64,000 nt of DNA, taken from positions 868,001-932,000 of the forward strand of contig JAVDKK010000002.1 of assembly GCA_030849945.1 (NCBI GenBank), read 5' to 3'. Shown piece after piece: positions 61,111 to 64,000 of the stretch. Position 1 is the first letter of the stretch. Each line of letters begins with the position of its first letter. The position numbers and the translations under genes were made by a program. Source of the stretch: Schauerella fraxinea (GTDB lineage: Bacteria; Pseudomonadota; Gammaproteobacteria; Burkholderiales; Burkholderiaceae_B). The notes beneath the pieces are model-generated. The model was given only the letters and a program-made list of their open reading frames with translations. It made no database searches and was not told the DNA's origin.

Positions 61111-61980
61111 TTATCCTTGCATGCCCCAACGGCGTACGGTTTTTTTCTCGATCGTTCGAAACACCAGATTTTCGACGACCAGTCCAATCACGATAACGGT
61201 AAGCAAACCGGCAAACACAGCGGGAATGTCGAGCAGGTTGCGATTCTCAAAGATAAACCAGCCCAGACCGCCCTGGCCGGAGGCCACGCCAAAGACGAGT
61301 TCGGCGGCGATCAACGTGCGCCAGGCAAATGCCCAGCCGATCTTCAGCCCCGTCAGAATCGACGGAAACGCGGCCGGCACCAGAATGCGCCGCACATACG
61401 CGAAACCCGTGAGCTCGTAGTTGCGACCCACCATGCGCAGCGTGTGCGACACACTCAAAAATCCCGCATGCGTGTTCAATGCCACCGCCCACAGCACCGA
61501 GTGCACCAGCGTAAACACCAGACTTGCCGTACCCAGACCGAACCAGATCAACGCCAGCGGCAGTAACGCAATGGCCGGCAGCGGATTGAACATCGCCGTC
61601 ATCGTTTCAAGGAAGTCCGTACCGATGCGCGTGGTGATGGCCAGCATCGTCAACAATCCCGCCAACACCAGGCCGACGAAATACCCGAGCAGCAGCACCT
61701 TGATCGACGTCCAGGCACGCGTGAGCAACACGCCGTCGCCGATGCGTTCGATCAGTGTCTTGATCGTCTCGCTCAGCGTGGGAAACGTGAGGGGATTATC
61801 GAGAATGCGTGCGTACACTTCCCACGCCAGGGCAAGCACGATGATGATGAGCGTCTTGCGCACGAACGCATTGTTCCAGGCGCGTTCGAGCGCGCCGAGT
61901 TCGCGCACGACGACGGCCCGCTCGCCAGCGGCGGCGCGGTCGCCCGCCACATCGCGCATCGTGATGGTTGCTTGCGTCAT
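61111..61980 (-). CDS. ABC importer permease, TauC/SsuC type
   Basis: A 289-residue permease of the nitrate/sulfonate/taurine class. The long N-terminal cytoplasmic region is followed by about six helices; the EAA loop region reads LRMVGRNYELTGFAYVRRIL with FPSILTGLKIGWAFAWRTLI. It overlaps the ATPase gene by 4 bases and is nine bases from the dehydratase. Confidence 0.9.
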   Translation of the reverse strand: MTQATITMRDVAGDRAAAGERAVVVRELGALERAWNNAFVRKTLIIIVLALAWEVYARILDNPLTFPTLSETIKTLIERIGDGVLLTRAWTSIKVLLLGYFVGLVLAGLLTMLAITTRIGTDFLETMTAMFNPLPAIALLPLALIWFGLGTASLVFTLVHSVLWAVALNTHAGFLSVSHTLRMVGRNYELTGFAYVRRILVPAAFPSILTGLKIGWAFAWRTLIAAELVFGVASGQGGLGWFIFENRNLLDIPAVFAGLLTVIVIGLVVENLVFRTIEKKTVRRWGMQG

Positions 61981-62747
61981 ACCGTCGCCTCCGGATGGGG
62001 ATCGTTGAACAGCAGATCGTGAATGCGCTTCTCGAGTTCGGCCGCCTCGCCGTTTTCGGCCGACACGCGGTCGACGTCGTTGACCTCTGCCTTCACCTGG
62101 CCGGGATGCGGCGAGAGCAGCAGAATGCGATTGCCGATGCGGATGGCTTCCGCGATCGAATGCGTGACGAACAGCACGGTAAAGCGCGTGTCATCCCAGA
62201 GCCGCAGCAGTTCATCCTGCATGTGGCGCCGCGTGAGCGCATCGAGTGCTGCGAAGGGCTCGTCCATCAAGAGGATGTCCGGCTCCATTGCCATGCCACG
62301 GGCGATGGCCACTCGCTGCTTCATGCCGCCCGATAAGGTGTGCGTGTAGCTGTCGGCAAACTTGGTCAGATTGACCTTCTCGATATAGGCGCGGGCCTTT
62401 TCTTCGGCTTCGCGGCGCGGCAATCTGCGCGCCACCGAAAGGGGAAACATCACGTTCTCCACCACCGTTTTCCACGGCAGTAACTGGTCGAACTCCTGAA
62501 ACACCATCATGCGATCGGCGCCCGGCCGCTTGACCGTTCGACCTTTGATCCGGATCTCGCCTTCCTCCGGCGTGAGATAACCGCCCACGGCCTTGAGCAG
62601 CGTCGACTTGCCACAGCCCGAGGGCCCAAGCAGCACGAAACGATCGCCGGTTTCAACTTGAAAACTCACGCGATCCGTAGCCGTAATCAGGCTTGACGGC
62701 GTTTTGTAGCGCAGCGTCACGCCGTCCACATCCAATAAATGCGTCAT
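61977..62747 (-). CDS. ABC importer ATPase, TauB/SsuB type
   Basis: A 256-residue ATPase: Walker A GPSGCGKST, Q-loop VFQEFDQLLPW, signature LSGGMKQRVAIARGM, Walker B ILLMDEPFAALD and switch FVTHSIAEAIRIG. It is paired with the overlapping permease and the binding protein 25 bases upstream. Confidence 0.92.
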   Translation of the reverse strand: MTHLLDVDGVTLRYKTPSSLITATDRVSFQVETGDRFVLLGPSGCGKSTLLKAVGGYLTPEEGEIRIKGRTVKRPGADRMMVFQEFDQLLPWKTVVENVMFPLSVARRLPRREAEEKARAYIEKVNLTKFADSYTHTLSGGMKQRVAIARGMAMEPDILLMDEPFAALDALTRRHMQDELLRLWDDTRFTVLFVTHSIAEAIRIGNRILLLSPHPGQVKAEVNDVDRVSAENGEAAELEKRIHDLLFNDPHPEATV

Positions 62748-62772
62748 GGCACCTCCTTGTGCGGTCGGGCGA

Positions 62773-63786
62773 TCAGTTGCCGTTCAAGCTGGCGGCGACG
62801 GGCAGGAAATACTCGGTCCAGGCGCGCGGCTCGGTCTTGAGAATGCCCACCTTGTGCATGTGGGCGGCAAACTGCATGCTGCCGGCCGGCGCAGTCTGGA
62901 AATTCATCATGCCGGGCTGCTTCATCATCTCCATCAGATCGTCGATGCTGGTGCGGTCCCCGCTGAGTTCCTTGTACATTTCAACCGATTCGCGCGTATG
63001 GGTTTTCACATACTCGACCGCTTCCTTGGAGGCCGCGATCACGGCATCGATCGTCTTCGGGTTGTCCTTCGCGAAGGCCGTGGTAGTAAACAACGTCGAC
63101 TGCGAGAGGCCGACTTTGATGATGTCGGCCGAACTCAGCACAATGTGCGCGCCAGGAATGTTCTTCAACTCTTGAAAGTCGAACGGCGGCGCGAAGAAAT
63201 GGCTGGCCACTTCGTGCTTGGGATTGGACAAGGCGCCTGCCGCGTCGGGGTGTCCGAGTTGCACCGTATTGGGGTCGAGCTTGCCCCACTGCCCTGCGCC
63301 AAAGGCTTGCTCGGAGGCCATCTGCAAAAGAATCGCCTGCGTGGAGATGCGCACTGTGGGCACCGCGATCTTGTCGGTCGGTTGGAAATCCTTCAGCGTC
63401 TTGATGCGTGCCTCGCGGCTGATCAGCACGACCGGTTGCGCAGAGTTGGTCACGATGCCTTTCACACCGCCTCGCGTGCGGTCCCACAGCAGCAGCAGGT
63501 TGCCCAACCCGCTGTTGACGATGTCGACATTGTTCGACAGCAAGGCATCGGTGGCCGCGCCGCCACCCGAGAACATGCGCCATTGCACCGTCAGATTGGG
63601 CAGGCCCAGTGCGGCGGCCTGTTTCTCGATCAGCTTCTGCTTTTCCATCACGATGGCCGGCAGATAGAGGATGCTCGGCTGCTTGGTGATGGTGATCTCG
63701 GTTTTCTCGGCGGCGTGTACGGCCCCGCCGAAGGCGGCGCTTAGCGTGAGCGCGAACGCGGTCGCGCGCAAAGTGACTTTGAACAT
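62773..63786 (-). CDS. ABC transporter binding protein, NitT/TauT type
   Basis: A 337-residue NMT1/SsuA-like solute-binding protein. The signal peptide (LRATAFALTLSAAFGGAV, cleaved near VHAAE) is followed by ITITKQPSILYLPAIVME and WRMFSGGGAATDALLSNNVD, the ligand-pocket region. First gene of the operon; a perfect palindrome lies 85 bases upstream. Co-occurrence with a dehydratase suggests a sugar acid rather than a sulfonate as ligand, but the sequence does not prove it. Confidence 0.9.
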   Translation of the reverse strand: MFKVTLRATAFALTLSAAFGGAVHAAEKTEITITKQPSILYLPAIVMEKQKLIEKQAAALGLPNLTVQWRMFSGGGAATDALLSNNVDIVNSGLGNLLLLWDRTRGGVKGIVTNSAQPVVLISREARIKTLKDFQPTDKIAVPTVRISTQAILLQMASEQAFGAGQWGKLDPNTVQLGHPDAAGALSNPKHEVASHFFAPPFDFQELKNIPGAHIVLSSADIIKVGLSQSTLFTTTAFAKDNPKTIDAVIAASKEAVEYVKTHTRESVEMYKELSGDRTSIDDLMEMMKQPGMMNFQTAPAGSMQFAAHMHKVGILKTEPRAWTEYFLPVAASLNGN

Positions 63787-63870
63787 GGTTTGTCTCCGAT
63801 GCCGGCGTCTGGTGCACCGGTCTGATTGGCATACATGGGGCGGCGGATCGAACGTCCACCTGCCTGCGTC

Positions 63871-63892
63871 AAATACTAAAACATTAGTATTT
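63871..63892. promoter_or_regulatory. perfect palindrome, candidate operator
   Basis: aaatactaa (63871-63879) and ttagtattt (63884-63892) are exact inverted repeats with a 4-base centre, flanked by gcgt and acgc. The element lies between the divergent transporter operon and the gene starting at 63955. Such AT-rich palindromes are typical of GntR-type regulators. Confidence 0.65.
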
Positions 63893-63954
63893 CATACGCA
63901 AGGAAATGCGGTACGCTTGCATCCTTACAGCGGAATCTTTGCCCAACCTCGTCT

Positions 63955-64000
63955 ATGAATGCTCCTGTCGCCCTCGATCGTCTGCGCCAAGTCGCCCCTC
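63955..64000 (+). CDS. start of a divergent gene, cut by the window end
   Basis: Fifteen codons are visible (MNAPVALDRLRQVAP). Divergent position and the palindrome in between suggest the operon's regulator, perhaps GntR-type, but too little sequence is present to identify it. Confidence 0.4.
   Translation, partial: MNAPVALDRLRQVAP

Overview
This is a GC-rich, gene-dense bacterial chromosome segment. Gene content and layout point to a beta-proteobacterium of the order Burkholderiales: a DUF3182/hydrolase pair, a livKHMGF cluster, a Tat-exported NrtA-type binding protein next to cyanase, many LysR/AraC/IclR regulators and many ABC importers. The genus cannot be fixed by eye. I see no rRNA, tRNA, insertion sequence, integrase or CRISPR array. 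The window reads as accessory metabolic chromosome, with one candidate defence locus.

Layout. 1-7.5 kb: tail of an RND pump, an MFS importer, an IclR regulator, a hydrolase/DUF3182 pair, a divergent HxlR/NmrA-like pair with an ornate intergenic region, an Hsp20 gene with a heat-shock promoter and thermometer-like leader, and an O6-alkylguanine-DNA methyltransferase. 7.5-15.6 kb: TauE/SafE exporter with divergent LysR, AraC regulator, thioesterase, and a LysR regulator divergent from a 1195-residue fusion of a molybdopterin oxidoreductase with an FAD/NAD reductase and a 2Fe-2S ferredoxin. 15.8-23.8 kb: a short-chain fatty acid transporter, then an M48 metallopeptidase translationally coupled to a 1732-residue DUF4011/superfamily 1 helicase with a C-terminal nuclease-like domain. 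23.8-30.9 kb: a reverse-strand 2-ketogluconate-type operon (kguE-kguK-kguD) fed by a polar-amino-acid-type ABC importer, with a PRISE-like reductase downstream. 31-36.9 kb: YciI, VOC, ECF sigma and MFS genes, the last three overlapping, then an aldo/keto reductase and a serine hydrolase. 37-43.1 kb: a two-component pair, a DJ-1/PfpI protein and a cyanate import and degradation operon (cynABD-cynS). 43.2-48.5 kb: GST, two LysE exporters, a TIM-barrel isomerase, and a membrane protein beside an integral-membrane M48 peptidase. 48.7-52 kb: aspT-asdA, the aspartate:alanine exchange and decarboxylation module. 52-57.6 kb: a DsbA-like protein and livKHMGF. 57.9-64 kb: YegP-like protein, then a sugar-acid operon (RraA-like protein, IlvD/Edd dehydratase, TauABC-type importer) divergent from a gene cut by the window edge.

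The main themes are uptake plus a short catabolic route encoded together (cyanate, 2-ketogluconate, an unknown sugar acid, aspartate) and divergent regulators with visible palindromes. Short period-6 repeats recur between genes and inside two large genes. The most unusual items are the M48/DUF4011-helicase-nuclease pair and the three-part molybdoenzyme fusion. Functions are inferred from sequence motifs recognised by eye; no database search was run.
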